From: Moringa oleifera
Taxonomy: Eukaryota > Streptophyta > Magnoliopsida > Brassicales > Moringaceae
Direction: 5' to 3'
Assembly (NCBI GenBank): GCA_021397835.1
Contig: JAJFZO010000113.1
Span: 930,001-994,000, forward strand
DNA length: 64,000 nt
The position numbers and the translations under genes are program-made. This document shows, piece after piece, positions 12,989-25,013 of this stretch. Below the pieces are notes generated by a model. The model was not told the DNA's origin. It did not search any database and saw only the letters and a program-made list of their open reading frames with translations. Position 1 is the stretch's first letter; each line of letters begins with the position of its first letter.

Positions 12989-13106
12989 CAGTTCCCTTAT
13001 TCTCATGTAATCATTCAAACTTGTTAGGCCCTCTTTACCTTCAAAGTACTCTTTGAATCCTTTGATAATGCTACCTTCAATGGTATCTTTGATAATTCAG
13101 ATGTTA
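12989..13106 (-). pseudogene. Candidate orphan exon, unrecognised
   Basis: The reverse strand has an acceptor-like CTATCAG before 13,106 and a donor-like G|GTTAGT after 12,989. Between them is a codon-like stretch containing GSIIKGFKEYFEGKEG and SLNDYMRIREL. An in-frame TGA lies just after the putative acceptor, so either the exon border is elsewhere or the exon is dead. It sits immediately upstream (reverse-strand sense) of repeat D copy 1, so both may come from one captured gene. I do not recognise the family. Confidence 0.3.
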
Positions 13107-13109
13107 CTG

Positions 13110-13629
13110 ATAGATGGAAGAGCTGCCATCAGGTAACATAATCATTTTTTTCATCCATTACCACCATTTTTAAGGGTTTAAAAAAAATTAGCAATGGAGA
13201 ATATTCAAAACAATTGTAGAGAAAAACACACATTGACCGTGAGACATGATAAAAATCGACCGTTAAATTTTAATGAGATAGTGCCAGAACAAGCAGTTAG
13301 CATACTTAATCAGATTAAAAAGGCACACACAAAGCACAAACGTACACAGACACACAACCACATGGAGTAATAACATGTACATATACAAATCCCCAAGGAC
13401 ACATGCACAAGTAACACAAACACACAAGCAAATAGAAAAAGAAAAAGAACATAAAATTGACAAAGTCAAAGAAGATTAGAAATAATTACTTCTCATAACT
13501 CCCTTACGCAATTACAATCCTTTTTAGCTCGAGCCCATGCAATATAAATATACAATCCTTGCTAGCTCACGCTCAGGGAAGCATCTCCATTCATCCAAAC
13601 CCTTGAATGCTTAATTTCATATGTTGAAA
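13110..13629. other. Spacer, no gene seen
   Basis: AT-rich spacer between repeat D copies with a CA-rich patch near 13,320-13,440. No supported feature. Confidence 0.5.
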
Positions 13630-14060
13630 TACAAAATAAGGTATAGAAACTAAAAGAAAGCTGCAAAACTGGTTAGTTTCTAAACTAACACTAGGAAATT
13701 GAAAAGATTTTAATTAAAAAAGAAGAAAGAAAAAGCCATAAAAAGAAGGATACTGCTCTGCACATTAACACTAGTGAATCATTTTGTTGATGCAGAAATA
13801 AGTTGGTCCTCAACACCATCCTCTCTTACTGGACTACAAACAATCACTAATTAATACCCCCACATCATCAACATTAGTTTCATACATCATCCGTGTCTCT
13901 CTTGCATCATCAAATGAGTCTGTGCATAAATGAAACTTTTAAGCAACCAAGGGATATAATACTAGCTAATTATCTCTAGAAAAATATCTAATCTATGATG
14001 TAAAAGCATATAATAAATTTAGCTAACAAAATATAAATGGAACCAATAGCATATTAACTG
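13630..14060. repeat. Repeat family D, copy 2
   Basis: Second copy, about 1.13 kb after the first. It keeps the CCCCACATCATCAACATTAG landmark and the reverse-strand NVDDVGVL stretch, with a stop further on. Confidence 0.7.
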
Positions 14061-14312
14061 AAAGAAAGTTGCGAAATAGGTTGGTGTCTAAATGCTCACA
14101 GTAAGACATTGAAAAGATTTTACCCAGAAAAAGAGAAGGAAAAAGCTACAAAGAGAAAGATACTGCTCTGCACAATTCCATGACTAATTGGTTCAATTTA
14201 TGCGGAAACAAGTTGGTCCTCAACACCATCCTCCCTTACTAGTTAGTACCCCCACATCATCAACATTGGCTCCATACATCCTCCCTGTCTCTTCTACAGC
14301 ATCATCAAATAA
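14060..14312. repeat. Repeat family D, copy 3 (truncated)
   Basis: Third copy, following copy 2 directly. It has lost about 20 bases after the TTACT landmark and ends where the first 3.5-kb tandem unit begins. Confidence 0.7.
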
Positions 14313-17300
14313 GTCCAATACTATTAGCAAAAGCATAGTAGCAATACCTTAAAGGACATCAGGTTAAGAAGATATCAATGACCTGCAGCATTAACCTCAT
14401 GCGAGTCTTAAAAAAAATAACAACCAAAAACTTGGCAGATTCTTAAACTTTGCTAAAAATTCAGTAATAGATAAATGTAAATAATATTGACATGTTTATC
14501 ATTCTGGACATAATAAAAGCAGTAAAAAGAGAACAATAGGCAGAAAGAGGTTTAAAATCTTAAATTTGTTACTAAGATCATTTAGGAAAGTTAAGTTGGA
14601 TAACTTATCAACCCACATGTTGAATAGTTTATTCTTGCTAGCAACTGTATTACATACTTTTAACATACACATAGACTGCATAAATCCTTAAATAGGCCAT
14701 AATCTTCAATAAGTTATTGGGGAACCTGCAATTCGGTACCTTACCTGATATGAGCAGTAATCTTGCAGATCTATGGAAGACATAAAACAACTTTGAAAAT
14801 GATGTGTTTGAAAGTAGAGAAAAGAAAAAATTACTCAAAGCTTGCATTATGAAGAAAAGAACGGAACAAAAGAAGTTTTACGGGAGAAAGAAGCAAACAA
14901 TTAAGAAAATGAAAAGAAAAAATTAAGAAGAGGTTGGGAAGAAGGCATACATAAATCCATTTTACAGGAAAATGGGATCCTTCATTTTGTATGGCAAAAA
15001 CTTCTTCCTCATTCATAGTTCGACACTGCCATTTAGTATTGTAAATTTAGCACTTAGACATACTCAATTGTAACCATTAGAAACACCACAAATCTAAAAG
15101 CAATGAAGCTAGGTAAGCATGTCTCCAAACACTTACAGAATTAGAAGTAGATTCTTGTTTGGTTATTATGAGTGTGGTCACATGGAGAGTGCCTTTTTCC
15201 TCGTTACATGAAAAGAGGAAAAGAGCATGCATGAAAAACAAGTAAACAAGCCATCTTTTTTGATATTTTAAATAAAATAGTATAATGCAGGGAAAAATAC
15301 ATCCTAAAGTCACTACAAACAGCTGCAAGACTAAGATAAATAATTGAATGAAAAGCACTGCCACCACTTAGAATCTTGGAGAGACACCGTTTATGTTAAG
15401 TTAATAGCAAAATAAATTGAAATAATCAACTCAATCAAATATCATACAAGAAGTAGCATAATTAGTTTCAATGAATAATGGAGGAGAAATATCTTATCAA
15501 ATTGGGCCCTCGGAAAGTGTTAAATGGCAACAATTTTGTGCAAATGCTGAAGTGGTATACCCTAGATTTTATAGACATAAGCCTGAGTTAAATATTGGTA
15601 TGAGACATTTGAATATTATGGTAAATGAAATCAAATAAACAAAGAGATGTCTAAGGTAGCTTTGCCCAACTAAACTAACTGTTCTCATAAATTGTATGTT
15701 TGCCATTTAAAATGCACAATGCACACCTTTTTGCTAGAACATCTCAGAATTAACCATAGGTGAATTTTAGCATTTGTAATCAACTTAAAATGAACCTTTT
15801 TTAGAGAGAGAAGGAAAACCTATAAATACTAAGTAAATACCTAGATCTAAGTCCATCCCATTGCGATTTACAACTCAAAATGAAGCGGTTTTCTATATGG
15901 ATAAATTTTTAATTATAGAACTAAGAATATGGTCAAATTTCATTTGTCTAACTGATTAAGGAAATGCATATTGAACTCTGCGACAAAGTGTTACCTTCAA
16001 ATCAGAATCTTACCTCGGCTACCTTCATAACAAATATCCTCTCACTGCTAATATTACAGTAACCTTACATACCATCAGTTTAGCTAAACTACAAGCCATT
16101 AACTCTACATAACTCGATCTTCCTTGAACTAATGGTTCTGAATATCAGATGACAATCCATTTCTATATAACCATAATTATTGAATTCAACTATCATAGTT
16201 AAAATAAATACAAAAAAGAAAATAATATAAACTGGCCGAAGAAATCAATTACTAAATATAATTGGTTTTCTAAATACTAAAAATTTTGGAAGGTAGTTGA
16301 TTATTAAAACTAGCAATGAAAAGAAAAGCACATTGGATTCTAATATTTAAAAGATATCATTCAAGGAAGAAAAAAATCAAACCGATCTCTTTTTGGCCTG
16401 GTAGTAAAGCAACTTGGGGCATGACAAATGACTAGGCATTATGTTTCCGCCACCAAAATTTGCACCAACAAAATAAGCCATTTTCAGAAGAAAAAAATAT
16501 TAACTTACACATAAAATAAAAATGAATACCTTAAGTGCTAACATATTCACCATTAGATGTAAGACTGCATAATCAATAGCTGCCCCGCTGCAGAACATGT
16601 ACCCTGCAGTAACCAAGGAAGGTCAAATAAACAGAAAGTTCATATGAAGCAAAACCAAAAAGTTCATTATTTTGAAATGAGAAAACAGTACAAGGATCAG
16701 TCAAAGGGTTGTAGATATCTACCATGCTGTTTTATTCATGATAAGCACACGAATCATTCATATCAAAGAAAATAACAAGATACAACAAGAATGAGGATCA
16801 TGTCAAATGCAAACAGGAACAAGTATAAATACAGTGAACTATAATACTTTATGTATTTATTAGGACCGAGTAATTGTTCTTTACTAACTAATGCTAATAT
16901 ATTAAGCAAACCTAGATAAGGGCAAATTCTATTGCAAAGAGACAGTGTTTATCATTTAACTAGTAAAGAAAACATAAACACACCCATTATGCTGTTCAAG
17001 CAAACTAGGAAAGATACAGACATGCACTTTATTTATAGATATGGATAGCTTGCACTACATAAGAGAAGATTATAAATTAAAAATCCGAAACAGAGAAGGG
17101 CAGATGCTTATGAAACCAAAGCAAGTGAAACTTTTAAGTGCAAATCCCAATGCTAAACACTGCCATCCATAAAGTTGTAATGTGTGCCCTTTAGAGATAA
17201 AGTTTTCTTGGCCACACCCTTTATACCTATGGGTATGTCAATAAACTTTCCAGGATATATTCACGACTTCCTACATATTATCATAGAGAAAACAATATCA

Positions 17301-17786
17301 TTGTTCATCTTACAGAGATTCTGATTCTTACATAAAGAATTTATTATTCGCTTTTATGTGTATTCATAACTTTCATGATTAGAAGTCAAGAAATACCAAC
17401 ACAAGCAATCAATTAAATGATATTAATGCAATTCGATGTTAGCCATGAGAGTTTTTTATATGCCAGGTTGCATAGTCTCATGAGCTCAAACATTGAGAAT
17501 AGGGCCACAGCATAAAGAAAATATTACAGATGGGGTCCTCATCTCTTAGTCAGATTTCTTTACCCGAATACCTTAGTTATTAAAAAAAAAAAAAAAGATA
17601 ATGGTTTAATAAGTATAATCTTTAAAGGGGCAAAAGTGAATAAACGATAGATGTATGCTTCATATTGAAATTTGACATGAAGTACTTTTAATTGCTTTAT
17701 GACAAAATAAAAATGCAGTTTTCAAATGCAAGTTGCTAAATACCAAACTACCATGTAAAGATTACACACCTTGAGGTATCAGTTTG
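14313..17786. repeat. 3.5-kb tandem unit A
   Basis: Begins TCCAATACTATTAGCAA and ends shortly after ACACCTTGAGGTATCAG. It aligns along its length with unit B (17,787-21,254). Differences are mostly substitutions and small indels, clearly more than between the large 46-kb copies, so this tandem duplication is older. Short candidate coding stretches occur on the reverse strand, such as an AG/GT-bounded window near 16,540-16,620 reading FCSGAAIDYAVLHLM. That frame is broken by one extra base in unit B. No protein family recognised. In copy 2 only the tail of this unit survives. Confidence 0.85.
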
Positions 17787-20700
17787 ATCCAATACTATTA
17801 GCAATAGCATTAGGTATCATTACCTCAAAGGACATCAAGTTAAGAAGATATCAATGACCTGCACCATTAACCTCATGCAAGTCTTAAAGGAAAATAACAG
17901 CCATAAACTTGGCAGATTCCTAAACTTTGGCAGAAATTCAATGATAGACAAATATAAGTAATAATGACATGTTTATCATTCTGGACATAGTAAAAGCAGT
18001 AAAAAGAGAACAATAGGCAGAAAGAGGTTTAAAATCTTAAATCTGTTACTAAGATCATTCAGAAAAATTAAGCTGCATAGCTTATTGACCCACATGTTGA
18101 AAAGTCTATTTCTGCTAGCAATTGTATTACATACTTTTTAACACACACATAGACTACATAAATCCTTAAAGAGGCCATAATCCTCAATAAGTTATTGGGG
18201 TATCTACAACTCAGTACCTTACCTGATCTGAGCAGTGAGCTTACAGATCTATGGAAGACATAAAACAATGTTAAAATGATGTGTTTGAAAGTAGAAAAAA
18301 GAAAAAATTACTTAAAGCTTGCATTGTGAAGAAAAGAAAAGAACAAAAAAAGTTTTACTGGAGAAAGAAACAAACAGTTAAGAAAATGAAAAGAAAAAAT
18401 TAAGAAGAGTTTAAGAAGAGGGCATACATGAATCCATCTTATAGGAAAACGGGATCCTTTATTTTGTATGGCAAAATCTTCTTCCTCATTCATAGTTTGA
18501 CACTGCCATTCAGTATTATAAATTTAGCACTCAGACATACTTAATTGTGACCATTCGAAACACCGCAAATCTAAAAGCAATGAAGCTAGGTAAGCATGTC
18601 TCCAAACACTTACAGAACTAGAAGTAGATTCTTGTTTGGTTATTATGAGTGTGGTCACGTGGAGAGTGCCTTTTTCCTCGTTACATGAAAAGGGGAAAAG
18701 AGCATGCATGAAAAACAAGTAAACAAGCCATCTTTTTTGATATTTTAAACAAAATAGTATAATGCAAGGAAAAATGGATCCCAAAGCCACAACAAACGAC
18801 CGTAAGACTAAGATAAATACTTGAATGATAAGCACTGGCATCACCTAGAATCTTAGAGAAACACCACTTATGTTAAGTTAATAGCAAAAAAAACTGAGAC
18901 AATCAACTCAATCAAATATTATACAAGAAATACAATCATTAGTTTCAATGAATAATGAAGGAGAAACATCTTAAAAGATTGGGCCTTTAGAATGTGTTAA
19001 ATGGCAACAATTATGTGCAAATGCTGAATTAGCAGTATCCTAGATTTTATAGAAGTCTAGATAAGCCTGAGTTAAATATTGGTATGAGACATTAGAATAT
19101 TATGGTAAATGAAATCCAAATAAACAGAGAGACATCTAATGTAGCTTTGCCCATCTAAACCAACTATTCTCGTAAATTCTATATTTGCTATTTAAAATGC
19201 ACAATGCACACCTTTTTGCTAGAACATCTCACAATTAATCATAGGTGAATTTCAGCATTTGTAATCAACTTAAAATGAATATTTTTTTAGAGAGAAAAGG
19301 AAAACAGGTAAATACTAAGTAAATACCTAGATCTATGTCCATCTCGTTGTGATTTACAACTCAATGAAGTGGTTTTTTATACGGAGAAATTTTTAATTAC
19401 AGAAGTAAGAATATGGTCAAATTCCATTCACCTAGCTGAGCAAGGAAATGCATATTGAACTTTGCGACAAAGCATTACTTTTAAATCGTAATCTGACCTC
19501 GGCTACCTTCATAACAAATATCCTCTCATTACTAATATTACAGCAACCCTGCATATCATCAATTTAGCTAAACTACAAGCCATTGACTCTACATAACTGG
19601 ACCTTGCCTGAACTAATGGTTCTGAATATCATATGAATATCCATTTCTATATGACCATAATTATTGAATTCAACTATCATGGCTAAAACAAATGCGAAAG
19701 AGAAAATAATGAAAATTGGCTAAAGAAATTAGTTACTAAAGATAATTGGTTCTCTAAATACCAAAAATTTTGCAAGGTAGTTTATTATTAAAGCTAGCAA
19801 TGCAAAGAAAAGCATATCGGATTCCAATATTTAAAAGCTCTCCTTCAAGGAAGAAAAAGAATCAAACCCATCTCTTTTTGGCCTAGTAGTAAAGCAACTT
19901 GGGGCATGACAAATGACTAGGCATTATGTTTCTGCCACCAAAATCTGCACCAACAAAATAAGCCATTTTCAAAAGAAAAAAGTATCAACTTACACATAAA
20001 ATAAAATGAATAACTTAAGTACTAATATATTCACCACTAGATGTAAGACTGCATAATCAATAGCTGCCCCAGCTGTAAAACATGTACCCTGCAGTAACCA
20101 AGGAAGGTCAAATAAACAGAAAGTTCATATGAAGCAAGACCAAAAAGTTCATTATTTTGAAATGAGAAAACAGTACAAGGATCAGTCAAAGGGGTTTAAA
20201 TATTTACCATGCTTGTTATATTCATGATAACATTTTACTCTTAGTACACGAATCATTCATATCAAAGAAAATAAAAATATAAAATAAGAATGAGTATCAT
20301 CTCAAATGCAAATAGGAACAAGTATGAATACAATGAACTATAATGCTTTATGCATTTATTAGGACCGAGTAATTGTTCTTTATTAAACAAACTTAGATAA
20401 GGGCAAATTCTATTGCAAAGAGACAAAGGGTTTATCATTTAACTGGTAAAAAAAAACATAAACACACCCATTATACTATTTAAACAAACCAAGAAAGAAG
20501 CAGGCAGGCACTTTATTTATAGATATGGATAGCTTGCACTATATAAGAGAAGATTATAAACTGAAAGTCCGAAATAGAGAAGGGCAGATGCTTATGAAAT
20601 CAAAGCAAGTGAAACTTTCAAGTCTAGATCCCAATGCTCAAAACTACCATCCACAAAGTTGTAATGTGCACCCTTTAGAGATAAAGTTTTCTTGGCCATA

Positions 20701-21254
20701 TCCTCCATTACATATGGATATGTCAATAAATTTCCCAGGATACATTCACGGCTTCCTGCATATTGTCATAAAGAAAATAATATCATTATTCATCTCACAG
20801 AGATTCTAACATTTTACCGTTTCTTACATAGAATATTTATTCATAATTTTCACGCTTATAAGCCAAGAAATACAAACACCGGTAATCAATTAAATGAAAT
20901 TAATACAGATCTGTGTTATCCATGGGGGTTTTATATATGCCAGGTTGCGTAGTCTCATGAGCTCAAACATTGAGAATAGGGCCACAACATAAAGAATATA
21001 ATACAGATGGGGTCCTCATCTCTTTGCCGGATTTTTCTGCCCAAATACATTAGCTACTGAAAAAAAAAAAAAAAAGATGACTATTTAATAAGAATAATCT
21101 TTCGCAAAAGTGAATAAACCATTGATGCATGCTTCACATTGAAATTTGACAGGAAGTATTTTTAAGTGCTTTATGACAAAATAAAATGCAATTTTTAAAT
21201 GCAAGTTGTCAGATACCTAACTATCATGTAAAAATTACACACCTTGAGGTATCA
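17787..21254. repeat. 3.5-kb tandem unit B
   Basis: Second unit of the same family. Like unit A it lacks the about 0.5-kb block with the PDS5 exon that unit C carries. Open frames here (for example at 18,308-18,493, 18,524-18,844 and 20,525-20,809) have counterparts in unit A with frame differences, and none resembles a protein I know. Present in copy 2 at about 57,931-61,395. Confidence 0.85.
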
Positions 21255-22423
21255 CCAAGACTATTAGCAAAAGCATTAGGTACCATTACCTCAAAGGACA
21301 TCAAGTTAAAAAAAAAAAGATATCAATGACCTGCAGCATTAACCTCATGCAAGTCTTAAAGGAAAATAACAGGCAGATTCCCAAACTTTGCCAAAAATTC
21401 AATAGGAGATAAACGTAAGTAACAATGACATGTTTATCATTCTAGACATAGTAAAAGCAGTAAAAAGAGAACAGTTGGCAGAAAGTGGTTTAAAATCTTA
21501 AATTTGTTACTAAGATCATCCAGGAAAGTTAAGCTGGATAGCTTATCAACTCACATGTTGAAAAAGTCTATTCCTGCTAACAATTGTATTAGATACTTTT
21601 AACACATACATAGACTACATAAATCATTAAAAAGGCCATAAACCTTAATAAGTTACTGGGGTATCTACAACACCAAAGAAAAATCTGTTGATTTTGAAAA
21701 AAAAAAATCTACAACATTCAGGCAGGTCAATCATCTAATACATAACCAGAATGTGCTAGCAGTCAACACAAATAACTAGCCAACCAAACAGATCATCCTC
21801 ATTGAAAATTAAAACTGGTCAATATAGAATCTGAAGTTGGCAAAACATCTTTAACGAAAAATTTTCAGCAAAAATTAGTTCATACCTTATAGCCTTTAAG
21901 AAATGCTGGAATATCTCAATAATCAGGGCATCACATTCAAGATCCAACATCACTACACAGGATCTGACCTTGGCAACATTTTCAAGAATTGATGTCCTCT
22001 TGGCATATGATGGACTAGACTTGTCAACCAAATCTTCAAATGAGGACACAATCAGCTGAAAGACCTCCTGCATTTTGCATTGAAAATGATTATCGAATGC
22101 CTCCATCTACAGATCACCCAAAAAAAAATTAAAAAGGAAAGCAGAGAGGGTTAAATTAGCCAAGACATCTATTGAAGACATAAAACAACTTTAAGAAGCA
22201 TGTGTCTGAAAGCAGAGAAATGAAAAAATTACTCAAAGCTTGCATTGTAAAGAAAAGAAAAGAACAAAAGAAGTTTTACGGGAGAAAGAAACAAACAGTT
22301 AAGAAAATGAAAAAGAAAAGAATTAAGAAGAGGTTAGGGAGAGGGCACACATGAATTCATCCTACAGGAAAACGGGGTCCTTCATTTTGTATGGCAAAAA
22401 CTTCTTCCTCATTCATAGTTTGA
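21255..22423. repeat. 3.5-kb tandem unit C (truncated, with PDS5 exon)
   Basis: Third, shortened unit. It follows A and B up to about 21,670, then carries about 0.5 kb absent from them (to about 22,170) containing the PDS5 exon. It then rejoins the A/B sequence and stops near 22,423, where WRI1-related sequence starts. Since the exon has correct splice sites, the extra block is probably ancestral and was lost before A and B multiplied. Confidence 0.8.
21886..22067 (-). pseudogene. Isolated PDS5C-type cohesin cofactor exon
   Basis: A 182-nt open exon on the reverse strand. It has an acceptor (AAAATGCAG before 22,067) and a donor (AAG|GTATGA after 21,886). The peptide starts EVFQLIVSSFEDLVDKSS, continues with RSCVVMLDLECDAL and ends QHFLKAIR. 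From memory this is close to the N-terminal HEAT-repeat region of plant PDS5 proteins of the PDS5B/C/D group, where the next residues start with D, fitting the phase-2 donor. PDS5 binds the cohesin ring on chromatin and regulates sister-chromatid cohesion and its release. No other PDS5 exon is recognised in the window, so I treat this as a stranded exon of a truncated gene. The reading frame is intact. Confidence 0.85.
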
Positions 22424-22685
22424 GATCTGCCCTTATTTCTCTTTTTTTTCTTGTTTTCATTCGATCTGCTTTCTCAAGGAAGAGGGGGGTTTGAGAGAGA
22501 AAGGGAAAGAGAGAAAGGGGGGAGGAAGAAAGTGTGAAACACGTAAATGTAATTGTTTAAATAAGCTACAACGGTCATATTTTGAAAAAATGGTATGATT
22601 TTTCGATTCAAATAAAAATAGAACATGATAAACAATCTCAGATCCCATTTGATTTTTTCTTGAAAGGGAAAACTGATAGGATTAC

Positions 22686-23116
22686 CTTGTTTTTCTTCCT
22701 TGTTGAGAATGCTATTCCATGAACTCTTGTCCCACAGATGAGCTTCGAACCTCCCTGTCCATCTGTGCCTGTTTGATCGCACATGCAAATTAATCAATGC
22801 CCAGAAAACCAATTAGACACAATTGCGTGCATCTCTTTGTGCAAGGGATGGAAATGGAAGAGCGAAAGAGAGAGGAAAGGGAACCTAGTGACTCCTCTAT
22901 AAATGGAGCATCGTCGGCCGGCGTTGGGCTGGCAGCATTTGCATTCTGGCATTTGTCGGAGTACTTCTCTTCTGTTTTAGCCTTTTTGTTCTTGGGTTTG
23001 TCTGGTCGTCGTTGTTGCTGTATTTGATGAGGAGAAGAATCAGAGCCAACGCAGGAAGAGGAAGAAGAGAAGGAAGAGCAGGAAGAAGTACGGGACGTTT
23101 TCATTTTCGCTTTCAT
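22686..23116 (-). pseudogene. WRI1-like AP2 transcription factor fragment, copy W1
   Basis: Two exons on the reverse strand. Exon 1 (23,116-22,885) starts at one of two ATGs (MKAKMKTSRTSS, the second at 23,104). It encodes a Ser-rich, basic N-terminus, then the first AP2 start, SIYRGVTR, ending AG|GT. Exon 2 (22,768-22,686, 83 nt) encodes [20 protein letters not shown] and ends KQ plus one base, right where WRI1 genes have their 9-bp VYL microexon. WRI1 activates glycolytic and fatty-acid synthesis genes in seeds. Here the N-terminal frame and the AP2 frame differ: one base seems lost near 22,920-22,925. The microexon, the rest of AP2 and the second AP2 domain are absent. An S-to-C change precedes IYRGV. 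A dead 5' fragment. Confidence 0.85.
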
Positions 23117-23320
23117 CTCCACTTTCTTGGTCCCCAAACGAAGCAAACAGCTCAGCTCAGTGAATGCAGTCCTCCACTGTAATAATATAGCAGAAGAAAG
23201 AGGCACGCATGGATTCTGGGTGCTAAAAAGGTTAGCCACCGAAATGAGGAATTAACCTCGGGTCAAGTCATGGGTTGGGTTAATTAACCATGAGTTAATT
23301 AATTGCCCAACACTTGGCCT

Positions 23321-23493
23321 ACGCCTTCCAGCCATGCTGCCAATAGCCTTTCTTTGCACTGCTGACTTCTTTGTTTTTTCTTTTTTTTTTAACATCAAAA
23401 GAAATAAAATTATTAAAAAATGAAAGTAACAGAAAATTGTGGTTTTGATTTCGGTTTCTAGCGTAGCTTTTGGCTAGCGAGGTAGGTTCATAC
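23321..23493. repeat. Short repeat S, copy 1
   Basis: A 170-bp block starting CCTTCCAGCCATGCTGCCAA, with a T-rich run. It is found three times (also 24,780-24,953 and 25,882-26,045), each on the upstream side of a WRI1-like exon 1. It is joined directly to the WRI1 intron at 23,494, replacing exon 2 there. Confidence 0.8.
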
Positions 23494-23544
23494 TCTTTGT
23501 GCAAGGGATGGAAACGGAAGAGCGAAAGAGAGAGGAAAGGGAAC

Positions 23545-23703
23545 CTGGTGACTCCTCTATAAATGGAGCTTCGTCGGCCGGCGTTGGGCTGGCAGCATTT
23601 GCATTCTGGCATTTGTCGGAGTAATTCTTATCTATTTCAGCCTTTTTGGTATTGGGTTTGTCTGGTCGTCGTTGTTGCTGTCGTCGATGAGGAGAAGAAT
23701 CAG
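23545..23703 (-). pseudogene. WRI1-like fragment W2, truncated and fused
   Basis: Only the C-terminal part of exon 1 remains: SSPHRRQQQRRPDKP to the frameshifted SIYRGVTR region, with donor AG|GT at 23,545. Exon 2 is missing because the intron runs into repeat S. Upstream, the exon is cut at 23,703 by the tandem-duplication junction and continues into unit-C intron sequence. That makes an open but meaningless chimeric frame reaching 23,917. Confidence 0.8.
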
Positions 23704-24155
23704 TTACATTGTAAAGAAAAGAAAAGAACAAAAGAAGTTTTACGGGAGAAAGAAACAAACAGTTGAGAAAATGAAAAAAGAAAAGAATTAAGAAGAGGTT
23801 AGGAGACGGCATACATGAATCCATGAAAACGGTATCCTTCATTTTGAATGACAAAAACTTATTCCTCAAGCATAGTTTGAGATCTTCCCTTATTTCTCTG
23901 TTTTTTCTTGCTTTCATTTGATCTGCTTTCTCAAGGAAGAGAGGGTTTTCAGAGAGTAAGGGAAAGAGAGAAAGGGGGGGAGGAAGAAAGTGCGAAACAA
24001 GTAAATTTTATTGTTTAAATAAGCCACCAACGGTCATATTTTGAAAAAATGCATAAAACATGGATGGTTTTTCGAATCAAATAAAAATAAAACATCCATA
24101 AACAATCTCAGATTCCGTTTGATTTTTTCTTAAAAGGGAAAACTGATAGAATTAC

Positions 24156-24574
24156 CTTGTCTTTCTTTCTCGTTGTGAATGCTATTCCATGAACTCTTGT
24201 CCCAAAGGTGAGCTTCGAACCTCCCTGTCCATCTGTGCCTGTTTGATCGCACATGCAAATTAATCAGTGCCCAGAAAACCAATCACACACAATTGCGTGC
24301 ATCTCTTTGTGCAAGGGATGGAAATGGAAGAGCGAAAGAGAGAGGAAAGGGAACCTGGTGACTCCTCTATAAATGGAGCTTCGTCGGCGGGCGTTGGGCT
24401 GGCAGCATTTGCATTCTGGCATTTGTCGAAGTAATTCTCATCTGTTTTAGCCTTTTTGGTCTTGGGTTTGTCTGGTCGTCGTTGTTGCTGTCGTTGATGA
24501 GGAGAAGAATCAGAGCCAACGCAGGAAGAGGAAGAGCAGGAAGAAGTACGGAACGTTTTCAATTTCGCCTTCAT
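24156..24574 (-). pseudogene. WRI1-like AP2 transcription factor fragment, copy W3
   Basis: Same two-exon arrangement as W1: exon 1 at 24,574-24,355 and exon 2 at 24,238-24,156 (83 nt), with AG/GT borders kept. The N-terminus begins MKAKLKTFRTSS and is 12 nt shorter than W1 because the Ser run is shorter. The same frame break lies between the N-terminal part and SIYRGVTR. Exon 2 reads [20 protein letters not shown], followed by a diverged KQ end. No microexon or further AP2 sequence follows; downstream is the unit-C-like purine-rich tract. Confidence 0.85.
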
Positions 24575-24779
24575 CTCCACTTTCTTGGTCTCCAAACGAA
24601 ACAAACAGCTCAGCTCAGTGAATGCAGTCCTCCACTGTAATAATATAGCAGAAGACAGAGGCACGCATGGATTCTGGGTGCTAAAAACGTGAGCCACCGA
24701 AATGAGGAATTAACCTCGGGTCAAGTCATGGGTTGGGTTAATTAACCATGAGTTAATTAATTGCCCAACACTTGGCCTA

Positions 24780-24953
24780 CGCCTTCCAGCCGTGCTGCCA
24801 ATCGGCTTTCTTTGCTTTGCTGGCTTCTTTGTTTTTTCTTCTTTCTTTTAACATCAGAAGAAATAAAATTATTAAAAAAATAAAAGTAACAGAAAATTGT
24901 GGTTTTAATTTCAGTTTCTAGTGTAGCTTTGGCTACCTGGGTAGGTTCATACT
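24780..24953. repeat. Short repeat S, copy 2
   Basis: Equivalent of the 23,321 block, starting CGCCTTCCAGCCGTGCTGCC, between W3 and W4. Confidence 0.8.
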
Positions 24954-25013
24954 GTTTGTGGAAGGGATGAAAACGGAAGGGCGAAAGAGAGAGGAAGGGG
25001 AAGCTGGTGACTC

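Larger units (their letters stand above)
22243..23706. repeat. 1.46-kb tandem unit 1 (WRI1-fragment array)
   Basis: Runs from a CATTGTAAAG motif in unit C through WRI1-like pieces to position 23,706, where the same motif follows abruptly and unit 2 begins. The period is about 1,464 bases. The junction cuts the second WRI1-like exon in mid-codon stretch and fuses it to unit-C intron sequence. Confidence 0.85.
1..23860. repeat. Segmental duplication, copy 1
   Basis: This segment recurs in direct orientation from 45,973 to the end of the window. The offset is about 45,972 at the left end, about 45,988 near 9.6 kb, and about 40,140 beyond the 5.8-kb gap. By eye only a few substitutions occur in the first 700 bases (for example at about 32, 247 and 542), and almost none are seen beyond 22.4 kb. 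Both copies are cut by the window, so the true unit is longer. The near-identity means either a very recent duplication, ongoing conversion, or two haplotypes wrongly placed in tandem by the assembler. Confidence 0.95.

Noticed and set aside
15077..15367. Reverse open frame with hydrophobic start, conserved in unit B and copy 2
   Set aside because: Conservation follows from the tandem duplication; the frame length differs between units and nothing resembles a known protein.
20525..20952. Two overlapping forward open frames in unit B
   Set aside because: The homologous stretch of unit A (17,041-17,300) is interrupted, and neither frame has recognisable similarity.
12989..22067. Idea that the D-repeat peptide, the orphan exon and the PDS5 exon belong to one PDS5 gene on the reverse strand
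   Set aside because: The D peptide and the GFKEYFEGKEG stretch do not resemble any part of PDS5C that I can recall, and the intervening tandem units disrupt the order.
22797..23027. 76-codon forward open frame overlapping W1 (and its copy at 62,937)
   Set aside because: Antisense to the WRI1-like exon 1 and explained by its codon composition.
23474..23917. 147-codon reverse open frame that looks like a new protein
   Set aside because: It spans the 23,703 tandem-duplication junction and joins intron-derived sequence to a frameshifted WRI1 exon; it is accidental.
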